Source of the DNA: Microbacterium sp. LKL04
Lineage (GTDB): Bacteria; Actinomycetota; Actinomycetes; Actinomycetales; Microbacteriaceae
Length of the DNA stretch: 64,000 nt
Direction: 5' to 3'
NCBI RefSeq assembly: GCF_900102005.1
Contig: NZ_LT627736.1
Coordinates: 2,294,001 to 2,358,000 of the forward strand
The notes below the pieces were generated by a model. The model ran no database searches, was not told where the DNA came from, and saw nothing but the letters and a program-made list of their open reading frames with translations. Numbering within the stretch: position 1 is the first letter of the stretch; the number at the start of each line of letters is the position of its first letter. Below are positions 51,029 to 60,516 of this stretch, one piece after another. Made by a program: the position numbers and the translations under genes.

Positions 51029-53374
51029 CTACCTCGGGAGCGCGAATAGGGTGGGCTCGTCTATTCCGAGTGCTTCGCACATCGCGCTGAAGTGCCTCGC
51101 ATCGTTAGCGCGCATCATCAAGAAGAGCGAGCGCAGCACTACAGTCGCTTCGCTCGGATCCACGATCGCGGAGATGTTGCCTTCTTCGTTGTGGGAGTAA
51201 GCGTGTAGGTAGCGCTCGACATGGGTGCGGATAGCTGGATCGTCGAGCTCCCTGATCGCCGCTTTCATGCCGCTGTGAAAGCTGCCGATGTGCTGGGGGA
51301 ATCGGAAGCTGAGGAACGCTTCGATCATCTTCCGTGCCGCGTTCGGTGCGAGCGCTAGGACGTCCATACGTTCAGCGAGGCTCATTTCCGGGGTTGCGGC
51401 CAACACCGACTCAGCTACCCGTGCGAATAGGAAATGGTACAGCGATCTCAGTCGACGGCTCTGTTGCTGATTCTCGGTCCAGGGGTCCAGCTGGGGAAGT
51501 CGACGTGGTGTGCTCGCCCCTCGGCTGCGGTGGCGCATCCGGATCTCATGGATGGTGAACCCGCCGACAACATGTCGTCCAGCGGATTCAAGCTGCATCA
51601 CCCACTGCCTGAACAACTCGAAGTTGTGGGTAAGGAGCATGATTTGGCTGGCGTATGTGCTTTCCACCAGTGACGACCATAGGAAGGACGAGACACCAAA
51701 CAGGATCCCGTCGTCCATGCTCGAGACGGGGTCGTCGATCACGATGATCGGTTCGTCGCCGCTTACGACGCCTTCTCGAATGCTGGCCAAGAAGTGAAGC
51801 AAGGCGATGGCGGTGCGTTCGCCCTCGCTTAGGTGTGTGGCGGGGCTACCGGCTCGCTCGATTCGGTACTGCTTGCCGTCCTCACTGGGGGTGAAAGCCA
51901 GGTCTGAGCGGCCCAGGAGCCTTGTGACACTGCTCGTAAGTTCAGCCGCCTGCGGAACCGGATCGGCGTCCAAATTGCGGAGTGCGATAACTCGCGAGCT
52001 CAGCTCCTTGAGCTCCGACTCGAGCGCCGCGGCATGTTCGTTCAGTTCATGAAGTCTGCTCGCGCTCGAATCGTACTCGTCGATGATTCCCTTTACGCGA
52101 GCCAGTTCGACCCTGCGGGCGGCCGCTGAGGCAAGCGCGACGTGCTCACTCCGTCGCTGCTCGTGAGCGTCAATTACGGATATCACCGCATCCGCAGTCG
52201 GAATCTCGACCAGATCGAACTTTTCGATTCCGGAGACGAAGGGATTGGCGCGTTTAGCCGCGAGCGCCGCCGACAGGGCGAGGAGGAGACTTTGGAAGCG
52301 GTCTACTTGGTCCCGCACGACTGTTCTGGCAGATCTGAGGTTACCGGCCAGGTCTGGGTATAGATCTGCGTCACGCGGAATGCTCTCGGCCATAGCGCCA
52401 GATGACCTGCTGGCCTGGTCCAAGAGACGCAGATGCTCATCGATCCGCTCCTGGAGGTCGACAATCGACCTGTCGAAGTGGGCTGCCAGCTCCGATCGCC
52501 GCGTATCCGTGATGTGGTTGCCGCAGAACGAGCAGTTCTCTTCCTGCTCGTGCAGTGCGAGGCCCTCCTGGACCCACTGAGCTCGAGGAGGATCGTTTGC
52601 CAGCCGGGCAAGCGGGCGGGCGGTTACGTCGGTCGTCAGAAGAGCGATCGACTCATCCTGGATGATTTCTAGGGCTGGAAAGCGAGGGCGCTGGAGGTTC
52701 GTGAAGGACGGGAGTGCGTCCGAGGTTGCCAGCTTGCGATCCGCCGGGAGGTCCGTCGACGCGCCGTCGAAAACGCTACGATCGCCAGCAAGCAAAGCTC
52801 GCACGTTGGCCCGAGTGTACGCATTCGTCCCGCGGTAAGTGGCAACCGGTGATGAGCGCAGATCATCGACGACGTATCCGGCCACCTCCGTCATCCGCTG
52901 TTGCAGGGACTTGTCTGCTGCCTTGGCCTCTGCTCGCGCGGCAGCTGCTGCTGGCTCGATCTCCGTACGCCGGTTCTCTGCATCTGCGAGCTCTTGCTCG
53001 GCGTCGACGTTGGCTTTTCCCAAGGTTAGGAGGCTGTCGGAGCGCGGCCCATCGACGTCGTCGAACTTCAAATTTTCCCGTACGTAGTCCGAGTTGAAGA
53101 CACGGACCCTTGGCCAAAAATTCGCCGCCGCCTCAGTCACGACGGTCTGAACGCCATCCACCAAAACGTCGAACTCAATCCCAGCTCGAGCGACGTCGGG
53201 TGCGCCAATTGAGCAGGCGTGGAGGATGTTTGCGAGGGTGCTCTTGCCGCTGCCGTTGGTCCCATAGATGAGGTTGACACGGGCGAGGTCCTTCGGCCGA
53301 CTTTCGTCGCCCCAGTTTTCAAAAACTCGATACTTCCCGATCTTGCGAAAGCGAGTGATCTGCGCGCGCGTCAT
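51029..53374 (-). CDS. AAA_13-type ATPase with zinc hook (RloC/PrrC-like)
   Basis: 781 aa. Walker A is YGTNGSGKSTL near residue 38. Long coiled coils flank a zinc-hook CSFCG (about residue 290), as in Rad50. The ABC signature HLSEGERTAIALLHFLASI and Walker B PIIVIDDPVSSMDD lie near 545-590. The C-terminal region has ARKMIEAFLSFRFPQ and YLHAYSH, common in AAA_13 proteins that include the anticodon nucleases PrrC and RloC. I cannot confirm the Arg-Glu-His nuclease triad. A stand-alone phage-defence role is plausible. Single gene between copies f and g. Confidence 0.82.
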   Translation of the reverse strand: MTRAQITRFRKIGKYRVFENWGDESRPKDLARVNLIYGTNGSGKSTLANILHACSIGAPDVARAGIEFDVLVDGVQTVVTEAAANFWPRVRVFNSDYVRENLKFDDVDGPRSDSLLTLGKANVDAEQELADAENRRTEIEPAAAAARAEAKAADKSLQQRMTEVAGYVVDDLRSSPVATYRGTNAYTRANVRALLAGDRSVFDGASTDLPADRKLATSDALPSFTNLQRPRFPALEIIQDESIALLTTDVTARPLARLANDPPRAQWVQEGLALHEQEENCSFCGNHITDTRRSELAAHFDRSIVDLQERIDEHLRLLDQASRSSGAMAESIPRDADLYPDLAGNLRSARTVVRDQVDRFQSLLLALSAALAAKRANPFVSGIEKFDLVEIPTADAVISVIDAHEQRRSEHVALASAAARRVELARVKGIIDEYDSSASRLHELNEHAAALESELKELSSRVIALRNLDADPVPQAAELTSSVTRLLGRSDLAFTPSEDGKQYRIERAGSPATHLSEGERTAIALLHFLASIREGVVSGDEPIIVIDDPVSSMDDGILFGVSSFLWSSLVESTYASQIMLLTHNFELFRQWVMQLESAGRHVVGGFTIHEIRMRHRSRGASTPRRLPQLDPWTENQQQSRRLRSLYHFLFARVAESVLAATPEMSLAERMDVLALAPNAARKMIEAFLSFRFPQHIGSFHSGMKAAIRELDDPAIRTHVERYLHAYSHNEEGNISAIVDPSEATVVLRSLFLMMRANDARHFSAMCEALGIDEPTLFALPR

Positions 53375-53524
53375 TCTGATCCCCCAGGTCTGAGCCCTGT
53401 CCGGCCTGATTCGAGGTTAGCGAAGGGCTCTGACCCGCGCTGTCGCTCTCGAACTGGCCCACCTCGGGGCTCCGGCCTCATCCTCCGGTCCGACCATAGA
53501 TACCCAGCATTCCGATTAGGGGCT

Positions 53525-53546
53525 GCCGAAAACGATCGTTTTCGGC
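53525..53546. repeat. AAACGATCGTTT palindrome, copy g
   Basis: Perfect 22-bp palindrome between the AAA ATPase gene start and the small membrane protein gene end. Confidence 0.92.
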
Positions 53547-53665
53547 GGCGAGCCGCACCGCAGATGCCAAGTCAAATAAACCCGCTATCTGCGGACCAGA
53601 CGAGCGCTCTCTCGGTGAGAGTGTCGCGAACTGGGTGCCCTTGACCAGAGGGCGCGCGTCCCGAG

Positions 53666-53929
53666 CTAGCTGTCGGGGTCGTCGGGCATCTCGTACTGCT
53701 GCCACTGCTTCCTGGCGCGCGGGGTGTTGCTCCATATGAGCGCGAACATCGAGACCAGAAGGACGGTGAGCGCCGGTATCAGAAGGATCCAAAGACCCCC
53801 GTCCTTGCTAGCAAAAACGATCGTCATCCAGATGAGCGCGCACCCAGCGAGAATCCCCGCGATCGGCCAGATAAAGCGCATCGAGGCTTCGAGCAGTTTT
53901 GTCAGCCACCAGTGCATCGGAACGTCCAA
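53666..53929 (-). CDS. small two-segment membrane protein
   Basis: 87 aa: an amphipathic start, segments FIWPIAGILAGCALIWMTIVF and LWILLIPALTVLLVSMFALIW, and a polar acidic tail. Unknown function. Preceded on the same strand by another small membrane protein gene 29 bp away. Confidence 0.5.
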   Translation of the reverse strand: MDVPMHWWLTKLLEASMRFIWPIAGILAGCALIWMTIVFASKDGGLWILLIPALTVLLVSMFALIWSNTPRARKQWQQYEMPDDPDS

Positions 53930-53958
53930 TCAGACCGTTTGTGAGCCGCCGGAGCGAC

Positions 53959-54270
53959 CTACTTGCGCGTTACAGGCTCTTGTCGCCCCGCCCCGACACC
54001 GTGCTTCGCTTCGAACTCCTCTATCCGCTTACTACGCGTGCGAAGGACGCGGATACTCAACCCGACGAACCCGACGCCCAGAACTACACTCACCGCGAGA
54101 AAGACCCACTCCAGCGTGTCAGTCGGCACACCCCTCAAAGCCGCCTGGGCGAACATCACTGCCGCCAGGATCAGACAACCGCTCGCCTCCAGCCGCCCAC
54201 GTTCGGCGACCATCCTCTGCGTGATTAGGCCACCTGCCGACCGTGCCTCAGATGCATCCTCGTCCGTCAT
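53959..54270 (-). CDS. small membrane protein with two hydrophobic segments
   Basis: 103 aa. Polar N-terminus MTDEDASEARSAGGL, two hydrophobic segments (ASGCLILAAVMFAQAAL and EWVFLAVSVVLGVGFVGLSI) and a basic tail RTRSKRIEEFEAKHG. The ATG at 54270 is used because the longer frame runs through the repeat element and would translate it. Function unknown. Confidence 0.5.
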   Translation of the reverse strand: MTDEDASEARSAGGLITQRMVAERGRLEASGCLILAAVMFAQAALRGVPTDTLEWVFLAVSVVLGVGFVGLSIRVLRTRSKRIEEFEAKHGVGAGRQEPVTRK

Positions 54271-54374
54271 CCCAAGACGGTCGCACTCATCCACCGGATC
54301 AGCAAGAGTGGCTCGTGATGCGCTGATCGAGGCCGATGCGCGATTGACCGTCGCCTCGCCGCCGGAAACGCCCA

Positions 54375-54460
54375 CCGAAACTAGGTTCTGCTCCACGTTT
54401 TTGGCGCGCAACTTGGCCTCCTCGGCGCAGCGCAGCCGCAAACGATCGTTTTCGGTGGCG
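54375..54460 (+). repeat. 86-bp element ending in palindrome copy h (54435-54456)
   Basis: CCGAAACTAGG at the left, ACGTTTTTGGCGCGC 21 bases in, GCCGCAAACGATCG near the right end. Gapless with the elements at 49612 and 50639. This is the last copy I see in the window. Confidence 0.8.
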
Positions 54461-54554
54461 TTCCCTTCCTCGGCGCACAGCGGACCAACTGTCCCACCCT
54501 GGGACACCGAGTTGCTCGTTCAGAGTTTTCGAGACCTCGCGCATAGGGGCCTCG

Positions 54555-54800
54555 ATGACTACGAACCTGAACCCCAACGAACTTCCGACCTCACGCCTGG
54601 ACGGAGACCCGCGGCACTCCCGCTGGACCGTCCCTGCGCTCATCCTCATGGCCCCTCAAGCGGCCGCACTCTTCAGCGACACTATGCGCCAGGTCCAGAC
54701 GATGCTGAGCGACCTCGAGGCGGGCACAACGAGCCTCGTCGACAGCGTCGAGACGGCTGCGCGCATCGTCGAGCTCATCGCGGGCCTCTTCGGCGCATGA
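54555..54800 (+). CDS. small hypothetical protein
   Basis: 81 aa, polar N-terminus with PRHSRWTVPALILMAPQAAALF and then a helix DTMRQVQTMLSDLEAG and a hydrophobic end ARIVELIAGLFGA. Convergent with the winged-helix gene (3-bp gap). Weak ribosome-binding site; could be a chance frame. Confidence 0.4.
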   Translation: MTTNLNPNELPTSRLDGDPRHSRWTVPALILMAPQAAALFSDTMRQVQTMLSDLEAGTTSLVDSVETAARIVELIAGLFGA

Positions 54801-54803
54801 TGG

Positions 54804-55628
54804 TCAGCTCTCCGATTCGACCGCCACCGAGGTCGACGCGGCTGCCGCCGTCGCTGAGGCCGACGCTGCGGCCGCCGAGGCTGCCGCCGATGCAGCCTGG
54901 AAGGCCGGCGACCGGCGAGTGCGCATCGCGGCCTTCCTCTCGGCTGCACCCCAAGGGCCGATCAGATGGTACGAGCGAACAGTCCTCCACATCGTCCTGG
55001 ACTTAGCGTCGGGTACGTAATCGTCCCCCGACATCATGTGCAGGTCACGCTCGAGCTTCCGCAGGCCGCGCTTGGCCGTCGACTCCGACACCCCATACCA
55101 AGATGGCGCTCGACTGGCCGGAAGCTCGAAGCCTGGCTTCAAGCTCATCGAAATCAACAGCATCACCTTCTCGGCGGTGTCCATGTCGCGTTCATGCCCT
55201 TCGAGCCAGAACGCATGCGGGAGGGCGAACCAGGGTCCGTCTGCGGCAGTGCGCGGTCGGGTGTACGGGTCTCCGTTGCCGGATTCGTGGAGAAGTGTGT
55301 AGGTGACGCTGCGGCCGGATCCACTTCGTTTGACCAGCTTGCGTTCGACGAGCTTCGTCACCTGCTTCGACCACCGCGACTTCGCGGAATCCATCTCGGC
55401 ATGCAGAGCAAGTCCGGCGACGGTTGCCCACGATCCCGCGGGGTAGTACGCGATGTGCGGCGAGCTGGCGCTCGCGACCGCGTGAATGAGTAGGTAGGCG
55501 TTGATCGCGGGCCAGTCTCCGACAAGTGAGGCCATAGGACCGGCGCGGGTACCGTCCGGCCCCGGCGCTGCTGACTGCACGAAGGCGTTTCGGATGGGCA
55601 CGGCTCCGCGTCCCGTGGGCGCCAACAT
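54804..55628 (-). CDS. mobile-element-type winged-helix protein
   Basis: 274 aa. The block VPIRNAFVQSA...GPMASLVGDWPAINAYLLIHAVAS followed by WATVAGLALHAEMDSAKSRWSKQVTKLVERKLVKR resembles helix-turn-helix proteins of actinobacterial plasmids and integrated elements. A second possible DNA-binding segment is PSWYGVSESTAKRGLRKLERDL. The last 40 residues are nearly pure Ala/Ser. The ATG at 55628 keeps the conserved start; one at 55703 would overlap the neighbouring oxidoreductase, and one at 55535 is shorter. Probably a replication or regulatory remnant of a mobile element. Confidence 0.6.
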   Translation of the reverse strand: MLAPTGRGAVPIRNAFVQSAAPGPDGTRAGPMASLVGDWPAINAYLLIHAVASASSPHIAYYPAGSWATVAGLALHAEMDSAKSRWSKQVTKLVERKLVKRSGSGRSVTYTLLHESGNGDPYTRPRTAADGPWFALPHAFWLEGHERDMDTAEKVMLLISMSLKPGFELPASRAPSWYGVSESTAKRGLRKLERDLHMMSGDDYVPDAKSRTMWRTVRSYHLIGPWGAAERKAAMRTRRSPAFQAASAAASAAAASASATAAAASTSVAVESES

Positions 55629-55695
55629 CGACTGCAGCAGAGCGAGAGGTTCGGGCGCTGATCGGGGTGGCTCCAACCGGTTGGTCCTCGCACCG

Positions 55696-56703
55696 ATGAC
55701 CAACCAGCAGAGCCACCCCGACGGGACGCTCTCCGATGATGAGCTCGACTGGCTCGCCGCCCGGGCAGACGGCGGCTTCGGACTGCTTCACACCGCGGCG
55801 ACATTCGTGCACCCAGCAGGCCAGGTGTGGCCGGGACAACTCGGGATCTCCAGTGACTCGCATCTTCCAGGGCTCGAGCGTCTGGCGGCGAGGGTCGCCG
55901 CCGCCGGTGCCAGATCATCGATCCAGCTCCATCACGGAGGCGTTCGCGCAGACCCGAATCTCTCACACGGCACCGTCGTCGGCCCCTGGGACGATGCGCA
56001 GACAGGGGTGCGGGCACTCTCCACCAGCGAGGTCCACCAGGCTGTGGACGACTTCGCCGAAGCGGCCCGCCGCGCCGAGAACGCGGGCTTCGACGGGATC
56101 GAGGTCCATGGCGGTCACGGCTTCCTTGTTGGGCAGTTTCTCGACGCCTCGAACAATCTGCGCGAGGACGGCTACGGCAGCGACCCGGCCGGGCGCAGCC
56201 GGTTCGTCAAGGAAGTCCTGAAGGCGATTCGCGAGCGCACCGGATCTGGTTTCCATGTGGGCCTCCGCCTTTCAGTCGAGCGCCACGGGCAGGTGCTCGG
56301 CGACATGGTCGATCTCGTCCGCGAGTTATTCGCCAGCGGCGACATCGACCTGCTCGACCTTTCACTGTGGGATGTTCGCAAGCTTCCCGCCAACGCACCC
56401 GAGGGCAGCGCCACGCTGATCGAGCACTTTCTCGACATCCCCCGCGGTGGCGCCGCGCTGGGCGTGGCCGGACATATCTCGACGGCCCGCGATGCGCAGC
56501 GCATGTTGGACCAGGGGGCGGATCTCGCATATATCGGCAAGGCGGCCATCGCGGACCATTCCTTCGCCACGAAGGCGATCGCCGACCCGGACTATCGTCC
56601 GCAGGAGTTTCCCCTGTCCCGCGAGCGCCTCCGCGCGGAGCGGCTCGGAGACGCGTTCATCGACTACTTCGGGACCAACTGGCCCCACCTCGTCGATGGA
56701 TAA
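55696..56703 (+). CDS. Old Yellow Enzyme family flavin oxidoreductase, shortened 5' end
   Basis: 335-aa NADH:flavin oxidoreductase barrel. Family blocks: APMTNQQSHPDGTLSDDELDWLAARADGGFGLL, QLHHGGVR, AENAGFDGIEVHGGHGFLVGQFLD and the late ISTARDAQRMLDQGADLAYIGKAAIADHSF. Homologs carry about 20 extra residues ending in PNR before LVLAPMTN; here only NRLVLAP remains in frame (55675 on) and the sequence before it shows no family similarity. The gene therefore looks 5'-truncated at a junction with the winged-helix gene. ATG at 55696 is the first plausible start. Confidence 0.8.
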   Translation: MTNQQSHPDGTLSDDELDWLAARADGGFGLLHTAATFVHPAGQVWPGQLGISSDSHLPGLERLAARVAAAGARSSIQLHHGGVRADPNLSHGTVVGPWDDAQTGVRALSTSEVHQAVDDFAEAARRAENAGFDGIEVHGGHGFLVGQFLDASNNLREDGYGSDPAGRSRFVKEVLKAIRERTGSGFHVGLRLSVERHGQVLGDMVDLVRELFASGDIDLLDLSLWDVRKLPANAPEGSATLIEHFLDIPRGGAALGVAGHISTARDAQRMLDQGADLAYIGKAAIADHSFATKAIADPDYRPQEFPLSRERLRAERLGDAFIDYFGTNWPHLVDG

Positions 56704-56787
56704 CTCCGAGCACTTCCCGATCATGAACCCGTTCAAAACCAACACCCCGTGCGCTACCTGCGCTCGAACCGAACAGGAGAAACACCC

Positions 56788-58069
<1,282 letters not shown>

Positions 58070-58402
58070 ATGGGGCGCTTCAACTACAGCACCAACGCGA
58101 AGACCGACATCGAAGATCGCGCGCTCGCGCATTTGCAGATCGTGATCGGGAACAAGTTGAAACGTGGCGAGCCGTTCTTCTTCACCTGGCGCGAGGACCT
58201 CAGCATGGATGACGGCCGACGAGCGGTCTGGATCCACTCCGACTCGAAGCTCAGCTTCACGTACCGCGGTAGCCGCGCGCCGACCATCAACAGGGCGTGG
58301 TTGAGCAAGCTCGCGCGCCTTGCCGACGCGACCAGCGGGCTCTACCTCGTGTCCGAGCCGCCGGATGACCATCGCGCCGAAGCGGCCGCCGACGTCATCT
58401 GA
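58070..58402 (+). CDS. conserved Microbacteriaceae small protein (DUF7882-like)
   Basis: 110 aa. MGRFNYSTNAKTDIEDRALAHLQIVIGNKLKRGE, then FFFTWREDLSMDDGRRAVWIH and a late INRAWLSKLARLADATSGL are the blocks of a small protein very common in Microbacteriaceae, sometimes mis-annotated as ligase-related. AAGGGAAGG precedes the ATG. Function unknown; useful as a lineage marker. Confidence 0.8.
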   Translation: MGRFNYSTNAKTDIEDRALAHLQIVIGNKLKRGEPFFFTWREDLSMDDGRRAVWIHSDSKLSFTYRGSRAPTINRAWLSKLARLADATSGLYLVSEPPDDHRAEAAADVI

Positions 58403-58566
58403 CCAACGCCCCCGAAGTGTCCGGCCGGGTGGTATCCGGCTACCCCCCTATCGGTGCGCGGGGATCCGTGACACTGTCAGCAATGAGGGCGGTCGGGGGG
58501 GCCGCCCGGTTGGAGAAGCCCCGCCAGCACCGCAGATCTTTTGATCCTCGTGTTTTGGAGATGGGT

Positions 58567-58609
58567 GGATCCCCTTGCACTCACCTGGGGGGTGATTGTG
58601 AGGGGATCC
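58567..58609. repeat. 19-bp imperfect inverted repeat (stem-loop)
   Basis: GGATCCCCTTGCACTCACC faces GGTGATTGTGAGGGGATCC around TGGGG; 16 of 19 positions pair. It sits in the 359-bp gene-free interval 58403-58761, next to another inverted repeat. Confidence 0.75.
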
Positions 58610-58634
58610 TGTTTGTCTGCACGACCGCTTGAGA

Positions 58635-58691
58635 GGGGACCTCGTCTTCTGAGGCCAACGCAACCCCCAGTGCGCGCCTGGCGAGGTCCCC
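58635..58691. repeat. 10-bp inverted repeat with 37-bp interior
   Basis: GGGGACCTCG (58635-58644) and CGAGGTCCCC (58682-58691) are perfect complements. Together with the adjacent stem-loop at 58567 this makes the interval rich in secondary structure. No gene is supported in 58403-58761. Confidence 0.7.
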
Positions 58692-58761
58692 GCTCCAGCG
58701 ACAGGCTGGGGCAGCCGCCGGTTCCTGTGCGACGCCCAGGCCGGAGGCGTAACGTCGGTTC

Positions 58762-59280
58762 ATGAATGCACAAGTGAAGAGCGCGGGCAGTAGCCCCGCA
58801 TTGTTGGGCCTCCGGTCGATCCTGGTCACCACCCTCCCGTCGGAGCTGATGACCGCCGATGCACCCGACCGGTACACCGTCGAAGCCGTCTTCACCCGCA
58901 GGGTGGAGCCGGATGAGATAGCCGCCATTGAAGGCAACGAGACCCGGGCGCAACTGTCCGCGCACGGCTACTCGACCGCGGAACTGCGAGTGTCCGACCG
59001 TCGGCTTGAGATCTACAACACCAACCTTGAAGAGCTCCGCGATGGACTCGCCTCCGTGATCGCAGAACGCCTGGGCGACATTGACACTCATCTGGCGATC
59101 CAGCGAGACGCCGACGCCCATCGATTCCAAGACGCGTCGCATCGGGAGATAGCTCGCGCCGCCGCTGTGGCGGTACTTGCAGCCTCGATCGTATTCACTC
59201 CGCCCGACACAGGCGACCTGGGCGATGAGAGCGCGCGAGTAAGTGACTGGATGGAAGAAGGTGGATCAGGCCGCGACTGA
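58762..59280 (+). CDS. hypothetical protein
   Basis: 172 aa, no signal peptide. Mixed alpha/beta pattern with RYTVEAVFTRRVEPDEIAAIEG and a helix LEELRDGLASVIAERLGDIDTHLAIQRD. A weakly hydrophobic stretch, AAAVAVLAASIVFTPP, lies near the C-terminus. Not recognised. Convergent with arsC (44-bp gap). Confidence 0.55.
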   Translation: MNAQVKSAGSSPALLGLRSILVTTLPSELMTADAPDRYTVEAVFTRRVEPDEIAAIEGNETRAQLSAHGYSTAELRVSDRRLEIYNTNLEELRDGLASVIAERLGDIDTHLAIQRDADAHRFQDASHREIARAAAVAVLAASIVFTPPDTGDLGDESARVSDWMEEGGSGRD

Positions 59281-59324
59281 GGGCGACTCACCGTCAGCCC
59301 CGGCGACATGGAGTGCGCGGAAGC

Positions 59325-59729
59325 CTAGAGCAGGCTGCCGACGAGTTCCTCGATCCGCCCGCGGATATCATCACGGACCTCTCGGACGATCTCGATGGAC
59401 TGGCCGGCGGGGTCGGTGAGCTGCCAATCCTCGTAGCGCTCGCCTGGGAAGATCGGGCAGGCGTCGCCGCAGCCCATCGTGATCACCACGTCGGCTCGGC
59501 GGACGGCGTCGGTGGTCAGGATCCGCGGCACGGCCCTGGCGAGGTCGATGCCCTCCTCCGCCATCACGGCGACGGCGTTAGGGTTCACGGCGTTGTCGGA
59601 CTCACTGCCCGCGGAGAACACGTCGATGCGGTCCCCGGCGATCGCGCGGAGGTATCCTGCGGCCATCTGCGAGCGGCCGGCGTTGTGGACGCAGACGAAG
59701 AGGACGGCGGGTTTGGTGATGTCAGTCAT
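59325..59729 (-). CDS. arsC: arsenate reductase, low-molecular-weight phosphatase fold
   Basis: 134 aa. The P-loop CVHNAGRS (C-x5-R, Cys about residue 13) and the downstream Cys-containing MGCGDACPIFPG are the signature of actinobacterial ArsC enzymes, which reduce arsenate using mycothiol/mycoredoxin or thioredoxin. No other ars genes are near. Monocistronic, downstream of the ribosomal protein cluster's terminator. Confidence 0.9.
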   Translation of the reverse strand: MTDITKPAVLFVCVHNAGRSQMAAGYLRAIAGDRIDVFSAGSESDNAVNPNAVAVMAEEGIDLARAVPRILTTDAVRRADVVITMGCGDACPIFPGERYEDWQLTDPAGQSIEIVREVRDDIRGRIEELVGSLL

Positions 59730-59760
59730 GAAGGCCGACTGAGCCCTGGGAACGACGAAA

Positions 59761-59780
59761 CCCCCGTCCGAGGACGGGGG
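59761..59780 (-). terminator. terminator after the ribosomal protein cluster
   Basis: CCCCCGTC-CGAG-GACGGGGG, an 8-bp GC stem extended by CGAA/TTCG, 20 bp after the rpsN stop. On the minus strand it is followed by TTTCGTCGTTCCC. Confidence 0.8.
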
Positions 59781-59799
59781 CTTCGTGCGGAGGTGGTGC

Positions 59800-60105
59800 T
59801 TACCAGCTCGACTTGGTCACGCCGGGCAGCTCGCCACGGTGCGCCATCTCGCGGAAGCGGACACGCGAGATGCCGAACTTCGACAGGTGGCCGCGGGGGC
59901 GTCCGTCGATGGCGTCGCGGTTGCGCAGGCGGACCGGCGATGCGTTGCGGGGAAGCTTCTGCAGGCCGACGCGGGCGGCCTCGCGGGCCTCGTCGGTCGC
60001 GTTCGGGTCCACGAGGGTCTTCTTCAGCTCGGCACGCTTCTCGGCGTAGCGGGCGACGATGACCTCGCGCTGGTTGTTGCGCGCGATCTTGCTCTTCTTC
60101 GCCAT
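59800..60105 (-). CDS. rpsN: 30S ribosomal protein S14
   Basis: 101 aa, long cysteine-free (C-) form: [14 protein letters not shown] ... RCRxTGRP is replaced by [43 protein letters not shown]. It lacks the two CxxC zinc ligands of the short S14. Lies 4 bp after rpmG in a three-gene ribosomal cluster that in mycobacteria is the zinc-independent, Zur-regulated set. Confidence 0.96.
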   Translation of the reverse strand: MAKKSKIARNNQREVIVARYAEKRAELKKTLVDPNATDEAREAARVGLQKLPRNASPVRLRNRDAIDGRPRGHLSKFGISRVRFREMAHRGELPGVTKSSW

Positions 60106-60109
60106 GCGA

Positions 60110-60280
60110 TCAGCGCTCCTCTCGGAATTCGACGTGCTTGCGGATCACCGGGTCGTACTTCTTGAGCACGATGCGGTCGGGGTTGTTGCGGCGGTTCTTG
60201 CGCGTCACGTAGGTGTACCCCGTGCCGGCGGTCGAACGCAGCTTGATGATCGGACGAACGTCCTGAGCCTTCTTCGCCAT
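60110..60280 (-). CDS. rpmG: 50S ribosomal protein L33
   Basis: 56 aa: [20 protein letters not shown] then [24 protein letters not shown] and [12 protein letters not shown]. No cysteines, so the zinc-independent form. The ATG overlaps the rpmB stop by one base (TAATG). Confidence 0.95.
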   Translation of the reverse strand: MAKKAQDVRPIIKLRSTAGTGYTYVTRKNRRNNPDRIVLKKYDPVIRKHVEFREER

Positions 60281-60516
60281 TAGAGCTTCACACCCTTCGC
60301 GAGGAGGTCCTTCACGACCGACTCGATGCCGCGGGCGTCGATGACCTTGATGCCCTTAGCCGAGACGTTCAGCGTGATCTTGCGACCAAGCGAAGGAACG
60401 AAATAGGTCTTCTTCTGCACGTTCGGGTCGAAGCGGCGCTTCGTCCGGCGGTGCGAGTGCGAGATGTTGTGACCGAAGCCGGGAACAGCTCCAGTCACCT
60501 GGCACACTGCTGCCAT
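60280..60516 (-). CDS. rpmB: 50S ribosomal protein L28
   Basis: 78 aa: [36 protein letters not shown]. Only one of the four zinc-ribbon cysteines remains. First gene of rpmB-rpmG-rpsN; AAGGAG lies upstream of the ATG at 60516. I see no clear Zur box in the leader. Confidence 0.95.
   Translation of the reverse strand: MAAVCQVTGAVPGFGHNISHSHRRTKRRFDPNVQKKTYFVPSLGRKITLNVSAKGIKVIDARGIESVVKDLLAKGVKL

Noticed and set aside
49612..54460. Classical integron cassette array
   Set aside because: No integron integrase is present, the GTTRRRY core is absent and gene orientations between repeats are mixed; kept only as an analogy.
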